A stretch of DNA of 64,000 nt from positions 1 to 64,000 of the forward strand of contig JAHJLI010000066.1 in assembly GCA_018821785.1 (NCBI GenBank). Reading direction: 5' to 3'. The position numbers and the translations under genes are program-made. The notes beneath the pieces were generated by a model. That model did no database searches and had not been told where the DNA came from. It worked only from the letters and a program-made list of their open reading frames with translations. The DNA is from Pseudomonadota bacterium. GTDB taxonomy: Bacteria; Desulfobacterota; Desulfobulbia; Desulfobulbales; Desulfocapsaceae. Below, piece after piece: positions 9,084 to 18,636 of this stretch; the stretch's first letter is position 1; every line of letters begins with the position of its first letter.

Positions 9084-9254
9084 CCGAAGGTTACAGATAA
9101 CAGGTTTACAAATACACATTGAACATCTCCGAGATGTTTGGAAACCATAAAAAGGGCAAAAGGCTGTTGTTACTCAAGCACAATACCAACCCTATAAGAA
9201 CAAAGAATGCTGCCCCGAAAAAATAATGAATATGGCCAAAGCGATTTCGAGCAG

Positions 9255-9346
9255 GTAACCGCACCGACCGGCAGGCCGCCGGGAATATTCATGCCGTCTA
9301 TGGTGCCGTCCTGAATGGCGGCGGCGTTGCTGCCGTAGTCAATCGA
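9255..9346 (-). pseudogene. Remnant of a TAXI-family TRAP solute-binding protein
   Basis: Read on the minus strand this stretch encodes SIDYGSNAAAIQDG followed by TIDGMNIPGGLPVGAVT, the characteristic core of TAXI-type TRAP solute receptors. The flanking codons on both sides lose resemblance at once, and no start or full-length frame is present. It is an isolated internal fragment of a deleted transporter gene. Confidence 0.5.
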
Positions 9347-9620
9347 TGCCGATTGAAATTACCCACAGCTGACCCTCTTGATTGGTCTGCTGGAAAACTG
9401 CCAGTCCATTTTTTCAGACACGATGTTACTGGGCGGATCTCCCTTCCTCTTTAAGCTTCATTTCCTTGAAAATTGCCTGTTTTTTTATGTTTTGCCCTTT
9501 GTTCTGGGCGGTACGGCGTCCGAAAAAACAGAATGCGGCGGCGATGACAAAGGGTGACCCGATCAAGATATCCCCAATATCATTATGAAATGTTACGATT
9601 AATGGCAATTGCACTCATGT

Positions 9621-9635
9621 TGGTACAGTATGTGC
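9621..9635 (+). promoter_or_regulatory. Possible sigma-54-like promoter upstream of the Cache sensor
   Basis: TGGTACAGTATGTGC keeps the GG-N10-GC spacing of sigma-54 promoters with two departures from TGGCAC-N5-TTGC. It lies about 175 bases upstream of the ATG at 9811. Weak match; listed because the same sigma factor has a consensus site elsewhere in the window. Confidence 0.3.
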
Positions 9636-9810
9636 TATTAATCCCAGAGAGTGCCGGGAGAAGTCAGACGATCTGACAGATCCGGATCGATCCCCACGGT
9701 AAAGTCACCACAAAAACTCAGGCCTGCCTTCGTTTTTGCACCCACCGGGACCCTGGCTTTCCATGAAGAAATATACTCATTTTACATGTTAAGTTAAGGA
9801 GAATGTTCCA

Positions 9811-10686
9811 ATGAAAATTCATTTCTGGGAAAATCTTTCGTTCACGACAAAAACCATTTCCCTGGTCATCATGCTGGTGTCCTTTACCGTGATCACCGGC
9901 ATCAGATACCACGTGTTGGTAGAAAAAATCAGCGACACAAGCATCACCCAGAGCTCTGATATAATGCTTGTCGGATATAAAAACGAGCTGAAGGATGTTG
10001 TCGATATGACGGCAGCAACCCTGGCAGCAGCGGTGGAAGAAATAGATGACGAAACTCAGATTCACGGCATATTTAAACACCTGATACAAAACGCACGCTT
10101 TTTTCCGGATAAATCCGGCTATATTTTTATCTATAAGAAAGGGGGAACGGTCTTTGTGCTCCCCCCGCAACCTGAAAAGGAAGGAAAAAACCTTATCGAT
10201 TTCAAGGATCCGACCGGCAAGTTGCTGATCAAGGAACTCGATGCCGTAGCACAAACGGGAGGCGGATATGTTGATTATATGTGGGAAAAACCAGGCAAGG
10301 GATTACTCCCCAAACTCTCCTATGCCCGTATGATGCCGGGCAATAGATATTGGATCGGCACCGGGGTCTATATCGACGATATCCAGGCAAAAAAGGAGGC
10401 CATCCTGACCACCACCAACCAACTTACCTCCTCGTATCTAAAGACCCTCTATATCGCGCTTGGTGCCGCAGTGGTCTTTCTGGCCCTACCCCTCACCTGG
10501 TTGTTAATCAGAAGCATTGTCAAGCCGGTCCGCGAATTGACTATCGTGGCCGACCAGTTCAGCCGCGGGAGGATGGATCTTACCATCCCCTACATCGAGC
10601 GGGCTGACGAGATCGGCAAGCTGGCCAATGCCCTGGATCGACTGGGGATGAGCATCAAGGTTGCCATCAGGCGACTAAAAAAATAG
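9811..10686 (+). CDS. Membrane sensor with periplasmic single Cache domain and HAMP, no output domain
   Basis: 291 residues; ATG has AAGGAG nine bases upstream. An N-terminal membrane helix (about 15-33) is followed by a periplasmic sCache_2-type domain (about 40-205) with [16 protein letters not shown] and [15 protein letters not shown] second membrane helix follows (about 211-233). A HAMP domain (about 235-288) ends the protein at RRLKK, so there is no methyl-accepting, kinase or cyclase part. It lies 103 bases upstream of an MCP that has no periplasmic sensor of its own, so the two may work together as a split chemoreceptor (inference). Confidence 0.88.
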   Translation: MKIHFWENLSFTTKTISLVIMLVSFTVITGIRYHVLVEKISDTSITQSSDIMLVGYKNELKDVVDMTAATLAAAVEEIDDETQIHGIFKHLIQNARFFPDKSGYIFIYKKGGTVFVLPPQPEKEGKNLIDFKDPTGKLLIKELDAVAQTGGGYVDYMWEKPGKGLLPKLSYARMMPGNRYWIGTGVYIDDIQAKKEAILTTTNQLTSSYLKTLYIALGAAVVFLALPLTWLLIRSIVKPVRELTIVADQFSRGRMDLTIPYIERADEIGKLANALDRLGMSIKVAIRRLKK

Positions 10687-10789
10687 TGCGGGCAAGGGCA
10701 GAAAACAGCCCTCTTTACCTGGAGGAAGTCTGACAAAGTCTCATGAAAGGGTCTTCTTTCAGGAGCACATTGCCGCAAGGAGGCTGGGA

Positions 10790-12541
10790 ATGGCAAAAGG
10801 GTCTTTTTTTTCTACAATGGTAGCTCGTTTCTTTTCAACCCCTGAAGGCAGAATCAAGGGTGTTGTCTGGTATCTCTTTCTGATCAATCTGTTCTGCTCT
10901 GGCTGCCTGCTGGCGGGCTATCAATTTTCCGAGGTCAGACTTCCGCTCGTCTCGCTGGCCGGTCTCTTCTTTGTGCTGGCCTTCTTCTGGACATATACCG
11001 GAGTCGGCGTTTTACAAAGATCAATGCTCGAACCAACCGCCGAGATTGAAAAGATTTTTTCCAATCTTGCCGATGGCAGAATGGATCTTTCCGCGCCGAC
11101 CCTGGAGGTCAAGACACCTGCCGCCAGAAAAATCCGGAACAATTATGCAGGATTCCTAGAGCAATTGCGGGATGTCGTCGAGAAAATCCGCGGCATAGGA
11201 CTGGATACGGCCATAGGCTCCACCCGGATCACCGCAGCGGCAGTAAGCATCTCCGGCAAAACCGTAGGCCAGAAGGAGATATCGGACATTGTCTACACGG
11301 CGAGCAACGAGGCCAACAAAGCCATTCAGGAGGTGTCGCACAGCACCCAATATGTCGCCGGCAAAACCGCCAACGACCTGAAGATGGCGCAGACATCCTA
11401 TGAGGAACTGCTCGATGTAACCGGGAAGGTCGGTCAGATTGATGCCGCCATTGAATCTTTTGGCACAACCATCGAAAGGATGGGGAAGAGTTCGAATCAT
11501 ATTCTCGGTATCGTCAATCTCATTAACGATATTGCCGAGCAGACAAGCCTTCTTTCCTTAAACGCGACCATTGAGGCGGCACGGGCCGGTGAGCACGGGC
11601 GGGGCTTTGCCATCGTTGCCGAAGAGGTGCGGGATCTGTCCAAGAGAATCAAACCGGCCACGGAAGAGATCTCGGCCAATATCAAGGAGATGATAGAGAT
11701 AGTCAGCCAGGCGCAGAAGGAGACCCTGGAAATCAGCGCCTCCTCAAAAGTAACACGGGAAATTTTCGGCAAGGCCACCGAAAATTTCAAGAATATGGTC
11801 GTCGATTTCGAAGACTCAAACGACGAGTTGAACAAGATCGCCTCGGCCATTGAGGAACTGGCCACCAATAACACCGAGGTCACCGCCAAGGTCGAGGGTA
11901 TCAACGCCCTGAGTCAGGAAATCGCCGCCGATATGCAGGAATCGGAGAAATCCATCCTGAGATTGAACACCGTCACAGAGAAGATGCTGGAGATGGTCTC
12001 CGTCATCCAGACTGGGTCCGGTAAATTTGATGCCTTCATCTCCTTCTGTCACGAGGCCAGGGATCTTTACACACAAAAGATCATGGAGTTAAAGGACAGC
12101 GGCATCAACATCTTCGACTCCCACTATAAAAAAGTCCCCAATACCGAGCCCCAGAAATACCTGGCTGCCTTTTCAGAGCCCTTTGTGCAGAAACTACAAC
12201 CAGTCTGCGACGAGACCATAGACAAAATTGAAGGAGCCATGTACTGCCTGGCCATCGACAAAAACGGGTATCTCCCCGTGCACCACAAGAAATTTTCCCA
12301 GCCGATGACGGGAGACCCGAAGAAGGATCTGCTGAACAGCCGCCACCAACGGATCTTTATGAGCAATGCCACCGAAAAACGACGCTGCACCCATACGGAA
12401 AAACTGCTCCTGCAGACCTATATGCGCGATACCGGCCAGATTCTGAGCGATCTTTCCATGCCGATTCACATAGACGGCAAACACTGGGGGGCCATGATCG
12501 TCGGATTTGATGCCAAGGTCATATTTAATGATCTTTTTTAG
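10790..12541 (+). CDS. Methyl-accepting chemotaxis protein with C-terminal sensor domain
   Basis: 583 residues; AAGGAGG precedes the ATG. Two N-terminal membrane helices (about 20-70) with almost no periplasmic loop, then a short HAMP-like linker and the cytoplasmic signalling hairpin (about 110-425), whose tip reads [20 protein letters not shown] and [20 protein letters not shown]. After the coiled coil comes a soluble C-terminal domain (about 430-583; [26 protein letters not shown]-like end [17 protein letters not shown]) that resembles Cache-type sensors placed in the cytoplasm. This points to an MCP that senses an intracellular signal. It follows the Cache-HAMP gene and probably signals to CheA/CheW encoded elsewhere. 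Confidence 0.92.
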   Translation: MAKGSFFSTMVARFFSTPEGRIKGVVWYLFLINLFCSGCLLAGYQFSEVRLPLVSLAGLFFVLAFFWTYTGVGVLQRSMLEPTAEIEKIFSNLADGRMDLSAPTLEVKTPAARKIRNNYAGFLEQLRDVVEKIRGIGLDTAIGSTRITAAAVSISGKTVGQKEISDIVYTASNEANKAIQEVSHSTQYVAGKTANDLKMAQTSYEELLDVTGKVGQIDAAIESFGTTIERMGKSSNHILGIVNLINDIAEQTSLLSLNATIEAARAGEHGRGFAIVAEEVRDLSKRIKPATEEISANIKEMIEIVSQAQKETLEISASSKVTREIFGKATENFKNMVVDFEDSNDELNKIASAIEELATNNTEVTAKVEGINALSQEIAADMQESEKSILRLNTVTEKMLEMVSVIQTGSGKFDAFISFCHEARDLYTQKIMELKDSGINIFDSHYKKVPNTEPQKYLAAFSEPFVQKLQPVCDETIDKIEGAMYCLAIDKNGYLPVHHKKFSQPMTGDPKKDLLNSRHQRIFMSNATEKRRCTHTEKLLLQTYMRDTGQILSDLSMPIHIDGKHWGAMIVGFDAKVIFNDLF

Positions 12542-12543
12542 TC

Positions 12544-12614
12544 TATTAGAAATTGCTTTCGTGTCTTTTAAGAAAGAATTTCGTGAAAGTACTTATCCCC
12601 CTCAAGGGGGAGAC
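12544..12614 (+). repeat. Bipartite palindromic intergenic repeat, copy c
   Basis: Begins three bases after the MCP stop. Arms TTAGAAATTGCTTTC and GAAAGAATTTCGTGAA, then ACTTATCCCCC and the CCCCCTCAAGGGGG hairpin. Being directly downstream of the gene in the same orientation, it may act as its terminator. Confidence 0.7.
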
Positions 12615-12660
12615 TGAAAAGAGTTCCGGTTATCGGGGTCAGGCATATAGGACTTTTCAT

Positions 12661-13276
12661 CAGGAGTTTCGGAGATAAACTCCTCCCGCCCATAGATTCC
12701 CTTTAGCATCAACATATTACACCGCTATGATCTACATCGGGTCACCGGAAAAGGTCACAGGTTTGCTTGACGGCAAAGAGGCTGATTTTTTAACTAGAAA
12801 GTTGAAGAGTTCGGTTCGCTTTGGCTTGCACGTCAGATCGATCGGGATATTGATCTCTGTGGAATCGTCAGCATATTGAGGAAGATCAGGAGGAAGCTGC
12901 TCGAGAACGATGACTTGGTAGGCACACGCCCTGTCCTGCATTGGACGGACAGCAAGATAAGGTGTCATCTTTTTACCTGTGTAGTGGCCATGAACTATTT
13001 GCGCAGGATCGAGTTAAAGATGACAGCTGCCGGACGGAAACGTTCAATTGAGGAGATCATGGACGACATGCGGCATCTGCATTATGTCTTGAGCATAAAA
13101 AAAGGGAGCCGGACACCTGAGCGCCGCCTGGAAACTCCCAGTAAGACCCAAAGCGAAGTCCTATCGGCCTTTGGCTACCGCGTCGACGAGAGTGGGGTCT
13201 TACAGGGTCCCGCGGAATAAACCCTTATGCCGCTAGGGCTTGCGGCCCGCCACACCATTTATCTCCGAAACTCCTG
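12661..13276 (+). mobile_element. Deletion derivative of an IS1634-type insertion sequence
   Basis: A 616-base element bounded by perfect 19-bp terminal inverted repeats: CAGGAGTTTCGGAGATAAA at 12661-12679 and its exact complement at 13258-13276. It holds only the C-terminal part of a transposase (12876-13220), so most of the element has been lost internally while both ends survive. Flanks read TTCAT before and TTCAA after, so a target duplication is not clear. It could be moved in trans by an intact relative. Confidence 0.75.
12876..13220 (+). pseudogene. Truncated IS1634/IS4-type transposase (C-terminal part)
   Basis: 114 codons matching the end of IS1634-type DDE transposases: TRPVLHWTDSKIRCHLFTC is the usual block after the catalytic Glu helix, followed by SIEEIMDDMRHLHYVL and the ETPSKTQSEVLSAFGY tail. 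The catalytic DDE core is missing, so it cannot act alone. It lies inside the inverted-repeat-bounded element 12661-13276. Confidence 0.75.
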
Positions 13277-13518
13277 TTCAAATGAATCACCTTCAAAAAC
13301 TTCCGGGTTCGTTCATTTTCGATCTGAGGGCGAATGGTCAACAGAGATGAAGGCCTGGGTCGATATAATACATGGCCCACCAATGGGACTTCACAGATTT
13401 CGGTCAGATTTTAGGAAATGGCCTCTTGTAAAATTACTATAATTATCTTAAAACATAGGAAAATCGTTCTACTACCATCTCAACAAAAAAAACTGCTAAC
13501 CTTGAAAGGAGGCCGAAA

Positions 13519-13788
13519 ATGAAATTCATCTTTGCCCTGATGTTGATGCTTACGTTTATGATTTCCGGGTGTGCACCGGCGAATATCTCGGCGGTAATGC
13601 GAGCATCAGACAGCAACAGCCCTTACATGGAAACACGTTGCGTGACTGCAGATATGCGAGAAAAGGGTGAAATGGATCGTGCTTTTGCTCAGTATGATGG
13701 ATGGCGCTTGGTATATCTTTCAGAGTATACTACCGGAAACAGGTTTGGGACAGTAGGTGCAGCCTGTTTTGAAAGACCAAAAAAATAG
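13519..13788 (+). CDS. Small lipoprotein, function unknown
   Basis: 89 residues with a very strong AAAGGAGG ribosome site. A short hydrophobic leader ends in the lipobox MISGC, so Cys17 would be lipidated after signal-peptidase II cleavage and the 70-residue mature part would sit in the periplasm or outer membrane. The mature part has two further cysteines (RCVTAD, AACFERPKK) that could form a disulfide. No family was recognised. Single gene between the IS remnant and repeat copy d. Confidence 0.8.
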   Translation: MKFIFALMLMLTFMISGCAPANISAVMRASDSNSPYMETRCVTADMREKGEMDRAFAQYDGWRLVYLSEYTTGNRFGTVGAACFERPKK

Positions 13789-13827
13789 CACAAAAATTTG
13801 TCACTGCATACTTTAATTGTTTTGTCA

Positions 13828-13900
13828 GTACCCTAGAAATTCATTTCTGGTTTTAAAAATGAACTTCGTCAAGGTACTTATCCCCCTCAAGGGGGGCTAG
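13828..13900 (+). repeat. Bipartite palindromic intergenic repeat, copy d
   Basis: Arms GTACCCTAGAAATTCATTTC and the imperfect complement GAACTTCGTCAAGGTAC, then TTATCCCCC and a CCCCCTCAAGGGGGG hairpin. It lies 40 bases downstream of the lipoprotein gene in the same orientation. Confidence 0.72.
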
Positions 13901-13931
13901 ATGGCGTCTTGGGCACAATCCCCCGAGCTCC

Positions 13932-13977
13932 AACGAACAAAGGGTCGGTGATTTTCATCACCGACCCTTTGTTCGTT
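13932..13977. terminator. Strong hairpin between lipoprotein and DegV genes
   Basis: A perfect 21-bp stem (arm begins AACGAACAAAGGGTCGGTGA) with a TTTC loop, 20 bases beyond the DegV stop. It is symmetric, so it could stop transcripts from both convergent genes, though neither side has a long T-run. Confidence 0.65.
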
Positions 13978-13997
13978 TCTGGCGAACTGTCTCCTGT

Positions 13998-15131
13998 TTA
14001 ATTCTGCTCAGCTTTGTCGCTGGACGACGCCAGCCATACTACGCCCACCGAGCCAGGACCGGTGTGAGAGCCGACGGTAGGTCCAAAATATGAGATGATT
14101 GGTTCCTGCCCAGGGAAGGCACTATTAATCATTTTCTTAATATTTTCGACTTTCTCCGGACAATCTGCATGACATATTCCGATCCGAATTGCTTTACCCG
14201 AGTTTTTCAAATCATCCTTCATGAGGTCGATGAGTTTGCTTTGTGCCCGGCGCCCGCCAAGTACCCGGCTTTTGGCATCAACGCCCCCGCCGTTCATGCC
14301 GAGTATCGGCTTGAACCCGAAAAAGTTACCGAGAAAGGCGTAGCCCCGACCGATTCTTCCGCCACGAGCCAGATAATCAAGGTCGTCAACCATGAAAAAG
14401 ACCCTTACCTCCTCAACAAGCTTTTCAATATGATTTTTTATTTGGGGAAGCGGCCAGCCGGCCCTGATCTTGTCCGACGCCTCTAGGACCAGCAGCCCGG
14501 CTCCCATGGAAACCTGGCGGCTATCTATCAGCTCGATGTGAAAGCGGTTATCCATAGCCGGATTGGCACGCCGTTGCCGGAGGCAGGAATTGTATTTGCT
14601 GCGCATCGCCTGATTGGCGATATCGAAGGTCTTGCTCATTCTTTTTGAAAGGAAGATACCCAGAATGTCTTTATCACCGATATTATCGAGAAACAACCGC
14701 TGGAAATCTTCCAGGGAGGGTGGCGAAGTCACCGGGAACGTCGCTGATTTCTTAAGCAAACGATAAAAATCCAAGGGGGAGATGTCGACACCATCCCTAT
14801 ACTGCCGCCCATCGATCGTCACGGAAAGCGGAACAACGGTAATATTTCTGTCGCGCACCAGCTCTGGCGGAAGATCGGCGGCACTGTCGGTGACCAGCAT
14901 GATCTTCTCTTGTATGATGGCACTGTCGGCCGGGACAACCACCTTTCCCGTCACAAGCTGCAACAGCACCTTATCGGCCTCCTGATGATCAACCACCCCA
15001 CTTGCGATTATTTGCTTACGCGATTTCTTTTCTTCAATAAGAGTAAAAAGTCGGGCGAGCTTTTCCCGACCAACCTGGTCTGCCAGATAGTCGGGGACGG
15101 TGCGGCTAACGATTGTGAAATACTGGTCCAT
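13998..15131 (-). CDS. DegV-family fatty-acid-binding protein with N-terminal extension
   Basis: 377 residues; AAGGAG six bases before the ATG. The C-terminal 300 residues are a DegV domain: IMLVTDSAADLPPEL at the start, ITVVPLSVTIDGRQYRDGVD, TSPPSLEDF, and the DDLDYLARGGRIGRG segment before GFKPIL. DegV proteins bind a fatty acid and, in FakB, present it to a kinase. About 75 extra helical residues precede the domain (LTGKVVVPADSA), which is not standard for FakB. No FakA is next to it. The downstream end is marked by the hairpin at 13932-13977. Confidence 0.9.
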   Translation of the reverse strand: MDQYFTIVSRTVPDYLADQVGREKLARLFTLIEEKKSRKQIIASGVVDHQEADKVLLQLVTGKVVVPADSAIIQEKIMLVTDSAADLPPELVRDRNITVVPLSVTIDGRQYRDGVDISPLDFYRLLKKSATFPVTSPPSLEDFQRLFLDNIGDKDILGIFLSKRMSKTFDIANQAMRSKYNSCLRQRRANPAMDNRFHIELIDSRQVSMGAGLLVLEASDKIRAGWPLPQIKNHIEKLVEEVRVFFMVDDLDYLARGGRIGRGYAFLGNFFGFKPILGMNGGGVDAKSRVLGGRRAQSKLIDLMKDDLKNSGKAIRIGICHADCPEKVENIKKMINSAFPGQEPIISYFGPTVGSHTGPGSVGVVWLASSSDKAEQN

Positions 15132-15373
15132 GAAGGTCTCCTTGTAGGTGAAGATGAAATACTCTTCAATTCACATGTCGAGCAGACGCCTGCAACTACG
15201 GGCCGATCTGTCACCTTAAGATAGTCCTTCTTAACCTAGCCGATCAATTTCCGATGAGCAACATTAATGTTTACGTAAACTGGAAATAGTGATTATTCCC
15301 CTTGCCTCTGAAAACAATTGCCGGAAATAATCTCGGGCATAAGCTTGCACCAGGATGGAAAGTTCCAGATTGA

Positions 15374-16624
15374 TCACCCCTCATAATCGGTCCTGACCGT
15401 AAAGTAGAGAGTTGCCAGAATAAACAAAGCTGAGCAGGCAAAGAGCAGCCGGTAGGCATCGGCCCCCATGAACGAGAGAGTATCGAGAATCTTACCAAAA
15501 AGAAGCGGGAAGCCCGAACCGATCGGCAGAGTGAGGATCGGCGCTAGGGCGAAATAGGCAGTGGCATCGGTTTTCCCGGCAAATTTTTTCACCGAAGGCG
15601 GATACACCATATTGCGAATAGCCCTGCCGACACCGAGCAAATAACTGATCAGGAAGAATGTCATATAGTCTGGGGAAAAGGCGAGCAGGACCAGGAGAAG
15701 GAAGGTGATGCCCTTCGACAGGTAGAGCTTTTGCTTCAGCGCCAAAAGATTCATGGTCCCAAGAAAGATATTGACGGTGATCGACCCGGCATAGATACAG
15801 GCAACAAAGGCTCCTGCCGCCACAGGTGCTGGAACCTCAAAAAAACCGGTGGCGTAATTGGCATAAAAAGACATGACAGTGAGGATGACATAGATATCGA
15901 GATCGGCGGCAAGATATATCAAGAAACGGCGATTCCTGATAATCTCCCTGAACGATTGCCCGGTATGCCTTAAAAATGACAAATTGTCGCGCTCGGGATC
16001 ATTGGGGTCGGGAAGTTCCTTGGTGAAGAAAAAACACAGCGCTCCAATGATAAACAGCAAACCGGTGGTAGTAAAAACCCAGGCCGACGACCCCAAAGAA
16101 AAAGCATAGATGTCAACAACTTTGAGGATGAAAAAGCTCGAAACAACCTTGCCGATATTCTGGGCCAGCATCATATAGCCGAGGCCGGGTACGGTTTTCG
16201 GCTCGGAAAAAATACGCGTCAAATAGTTGTACCAGATGGGAATGGTCAATCCCAAACACAATGAAAACACCGTATAACACGTAAAAAACAACAAGAGGAC
16301 ATCATCCACTCGACTGAAAAATGGCAGCACCAACCCAAGTATCAGAATCGCCAGGCCCGACACCATATGCAGGTAGGCGACAAGAGTCCTTTTATAACGA
16401 TGATTCCTGCTTAAATAGCTTGAAAAAAGAGGAAAGGTCGAGATACAAAAGACAAAGAGGGACGGGACGATGCCAACGGTAAAGCTTGAAGCGCCCAGGC
16501 TTTTGAGAAACAATTGAAGAAAAGTCGATTCCATAACAAGGGGGAAGCCTAACCCCCAAAAAAATTCGACCCCTGCCACCCCGGCAACATTTCTTCGAAA
16601 ATAGGCGTCTTTATGCTTTTCCAT
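15374..16624 (-). CDS. Major facilitator superfamily transporter
   Basis: 416 residues with twelve predicted membrane helices, beginning with GVAGVEFFWGLGFPLVMEST. It has the MFS organisation of two six-helix halves with a central charged loop (DPNDPERDN). Substrate unknown. Its ATG follows directly on the TAA of the DUF2238 gene, so the two are translationally coupled. Its upstream neighbours on the strand include a second MFS carrier and the 1352-residue protein. Confidence 0.85.
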   Translation of the reverse strand: MEKHKDAYFRRNVAGVAGVEFFWGLGFPLVMESTFLQLFLKSLGASSFTVGIVPSLFVFCISTFPLFSSYLSRNHRYKRTLVAYLHMVSGLAILILGLVLPFFSRVDDVLLLFFTCYTVFSLCLGLTIPIWYNYLTRIFSEPKTVPGLGYMMLAQNIGKVVSSFFILKVVDIYAFSLGSSAWVFTTTGLLFIIGALCFFFTKELPDPNDPERDNLSFLRHTGQSFREIIRNRRFLIYLAADLDIYVILTVMSFYANYATGFFEVPAPVAAGAFVACIYAGSITVNIFLGTMNLLALKQKLYLSKGITFLLLVLLAFSPDYMTFFLISYLLGVGRAIRNMVYPPSVKKFAGKTDATAYFALAPILTLPIGSGFPLLFGKILDTLSFMGADAYRLLFACSALFILATLYFTVRTDYEG

Positions 16625-17257
16625 TTACTGACCTAAGGGCACACTCTCAACCAGCAGGGAGCCCTGACATCTTTTTCGAATTTGCCCATCATGCAGTTTC
16701 GCCAGCGTCACTATCGCCAGGATCGCCCCCAACAGCGCCATCCCCATATCCGACTGGGTGTCCCAGACATAGCCCTGAGTTCCTAAAAATGCCTCGGCAT
16801 CATCGCCAGTGCCAACCGCGACCCACCATTCGATAAGTTCGTAAAAGGCGCTCAGCGCCAGGCAAAAACAAACAACGAGAAAATGCAGCCAGCCCCGGCC
16901 GTGAACAACACCTTTGCGAATCAGAATTTCCCGCGCAATCAAAGCCGGGACAAAACCCTGAACAAAGTGGCCAACCTTGTCATAATTGTTTCGTTCGGAT
17001 CCCATCAATGTCTTCAGGTAGTCGAAAAAAGGCACCTCGGCATAGGTGTAATGGCCGCCGATCATGAGGATGATGCAGTGGAGAAGTATCAGCCAGTACA
17101 GCAGACCGGTGAGCCGAAAGGACCTGTAGGTCAGCGCCAGAATGACAACGCCTGCAAGCGCCGGAGCCACCTCGAGAAACCAGGTGAACTGATCCTTGGG
17201 CGCCAGCCCTGACCAGATGAGTAAAGAGGTATACAGAAACATCCAAATATATTTCAC
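16625..17257 (-). CDS. DUF2238 (YjdF-type) inner-membrane protein
   Basis: 210 residues with about six membrane helices and the family's conserved pieces: YDKVGHFVQGFVPALIAREI, SAFYELIEWWVAV and YVWDTQSDMGMALLGA. The family is widespread in Proteobacteria and its biochemical function is not established. Start is GTG, with AAAGG close upstream. It is coupled to the MFS gene that follows. Confidence 0.9.
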   Translation of the reverse strand: MKYIWMFLYTSLLIWSGLAPKDQFTWFLEVAPALAGVVILALTYRSFRLTGLLYWLILLHCIILMIGGHYTYAEVPFFDYLKTLMGSERNNYDKVGHFVQGFVPALIAREILIRKGVVHGRGWLHFLVVCFCLALSAFYELIEWWVAVGTGDDAEAFLGTQGYVWDTQSDMGMALLGAILAIVTLAKLHDGQIRKRCQGSLLVESVPLGQ

Positions 17258-17306
17258 AACCTTTCTCCTTCAGCGTATATGCTATGAGAAACGTTTCGCC
17301 GTCCGG

Positions 17307-18548
17307 TCAGGATGACACCACCATGTCCGGCCCTTTGCGCCTCCAGCCATGCAAACCCCAGATAAGCGACAACAAACCCAAAATGGTAAAACCGGACGAG
17401 GCCCAGGCTACCGCAGTGATCCCGCCGGCCTGCCACAACCAACCGCCGAGCAGCACGCCGATCATCCGGCCCACCCCGGAGGTGGCATAGAACCCGGCCA
17501 TCATCGTTGCCCTGGCCTCGGGCAGCAATTCGGTGCTGAGCGAAAAACTGGTGACGATGGTAAATTCAAAGGCCAGAAACACCAAGAACAACCCGACCAT
17601 CGCCAACGGCAAAGACCGGCCCATAAGGGGTAGCAGCAGATAGGCAAGGCTTGCCAGGCAAAGACCGAGGATAGTCGCCCTCTTTAAGCCCAGCCGGTCG
17701 GCAAAGATCGCGGTCATCGACTCTCCAAGCAATTCCGCTGCACCGATGGCCACAGTGCTGAAGCCGAGGGTAGCGATACTAACGAGAAAGGACTGTTCAA
17801 ACCAGGCACCGTAAACGACGAACAAACTGTCATTGGCAATGCTTATCCAAAAACCAAAAAGCAACATGCCGGCGGCGGGACGAACGCGAATGAGCTGTGG
17901 CAGGGCGGCAAAGACCTGAATCCGGCCATGTTCCGGGACCTGCCCGGGTTGGTCCGTGGGAATGACCCGACTGATGGTCAGCCAGCCAATAGCCCCAAGC
18001 AGGGCAAGAACCCAGAAGGAGCTGGGCAGGCCGAGATGTTCGATGATGAGGCCGAGGGCCGGAATACCTATGAGCGTAGAACCTGCCCAGGCCATTTCCA
18101 CCGCCCCGATGACTCGACCACGCCGTTCATAAGGCACATTCTTGCCGATAAAGGCCTGAATCGCCGGATCAAACACGGTTTTACCAAGGCTTGCCACAAG
18201 CAACCCAAGAAAGATCAACCAATAACCCGGCGCCAAACCACACAGCAGCATTCCGACAGCAAGCATCCCGAGACCTGTGCGCATCATCGCCCGATAACCA
18301 TAGCGGTCGGCCAGCGGCCCACTGAAAAGACCGAGCAGGGAGACAATCTGGCAGGTGGCAAGGATAGAGGTTATGGCGGCAAGGGGTACGCCCAGACTCC
18401 GGCTGAAGGCCGGGGCAAAGGGATAGACAAAGCGCCGCCCGGTATTGAGGAGCAGCCGGAAAAACATCACCGCGAGTATCTGACGAATCAGCGGCGCCTG
18501 TTTTTCCTCACTGGCTTTTGCACAACTTCTATTCAAGTTTTTCCTCAC
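17307..18548 (-). CDS. Major facilitator superfamily transporter
   Basis: 413 residues with twelve helices and the MFS motif A region SGPLADRYGYRAMMRTGLG between helices 2 and 3. Such carriers commonly export drugs or metabolites; nothing fixes the substrate. The GTG start at 18548 has no clear ribosome site, and an internal start before IRQILAVMFFRLLL is possible. It follows the 1352-residue gene by 88 bases and precedes DUF2238, so the four genes may be one transcript. Confidence 0.85.
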   Translation of the reverse strand: MRKNLNRSCAKASEEKQAPLIRQILAVMFFRLLLNTGRRFVYPFAPAFSRSLGVPLAAITSILATCQIVSLLGLFSGPLADRYGYRAMMRTGLGMLAVGMLLCGLAPGYWLIFLGLLVASLGKTVFDPAIQAFIGKNVPYERRGRVIGAVEMAWAGSTLIGIPALGLIIEHLGLPSSFWVLALLGAIGWLTISRVIPTDQPGQVPEHGRIQVFAALPQLIRVRPAAGMLLFGFWISIANDSLFVVYGAWFEQSFLVSIATLGFSTVAIGAAELLGESMTAIFADRLGLKRATILGLCLASLAYLLLPLMGRSLPLAMVGLFLVFLAFEFTIVTSFSLSTELLPEARATMMAGFYATSGVGRMIGVLLGGWLWQAGGITAVAWASSGFTILGLLSLIWGLHGWRRKGPDMVVSS

Positions 18549-18636
18549 GGTTGCCGGGGTGATAAAGACCGGGTAGATTCAAAATAAATACGTTTTTAAC
18601 TGATATTTGAAAAGATCGGTTCCCATCGAACCCTAC

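Larger units (their letters stand above)
9084..9810. other. Gene-poor region with decayed sequences
   Basis: About 730 bases without an intact gene. It contains a TAXI-type remnant (9255-9346, minus), an open stretch at 9426-9614 on the minus strand with one hydrophobic segment and a basic tail but no ribosome site, and a sigma-54-like motif (9621-9635) ahead of the Cache sensor gene. Confidence 0.5.

Noticed and set aside
8888..9148. 86-codon ORF on minus
   Set aside because: Opposes the small plus-strand gene at 8931 that has a strong ribosome site; no recognisable protein features.
9426..9614. 62-codon ORF on minus with one hydrophobic segment
   Set aside because: GTG start without ribosome site and no family resemblance; more likely random or debris.
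3661..13900. CRISPR-like interpretation of the repeated palindromes
   Set aside because: Copies are widely dispersed, differ in sequence and have no regular spacers or cas genes.
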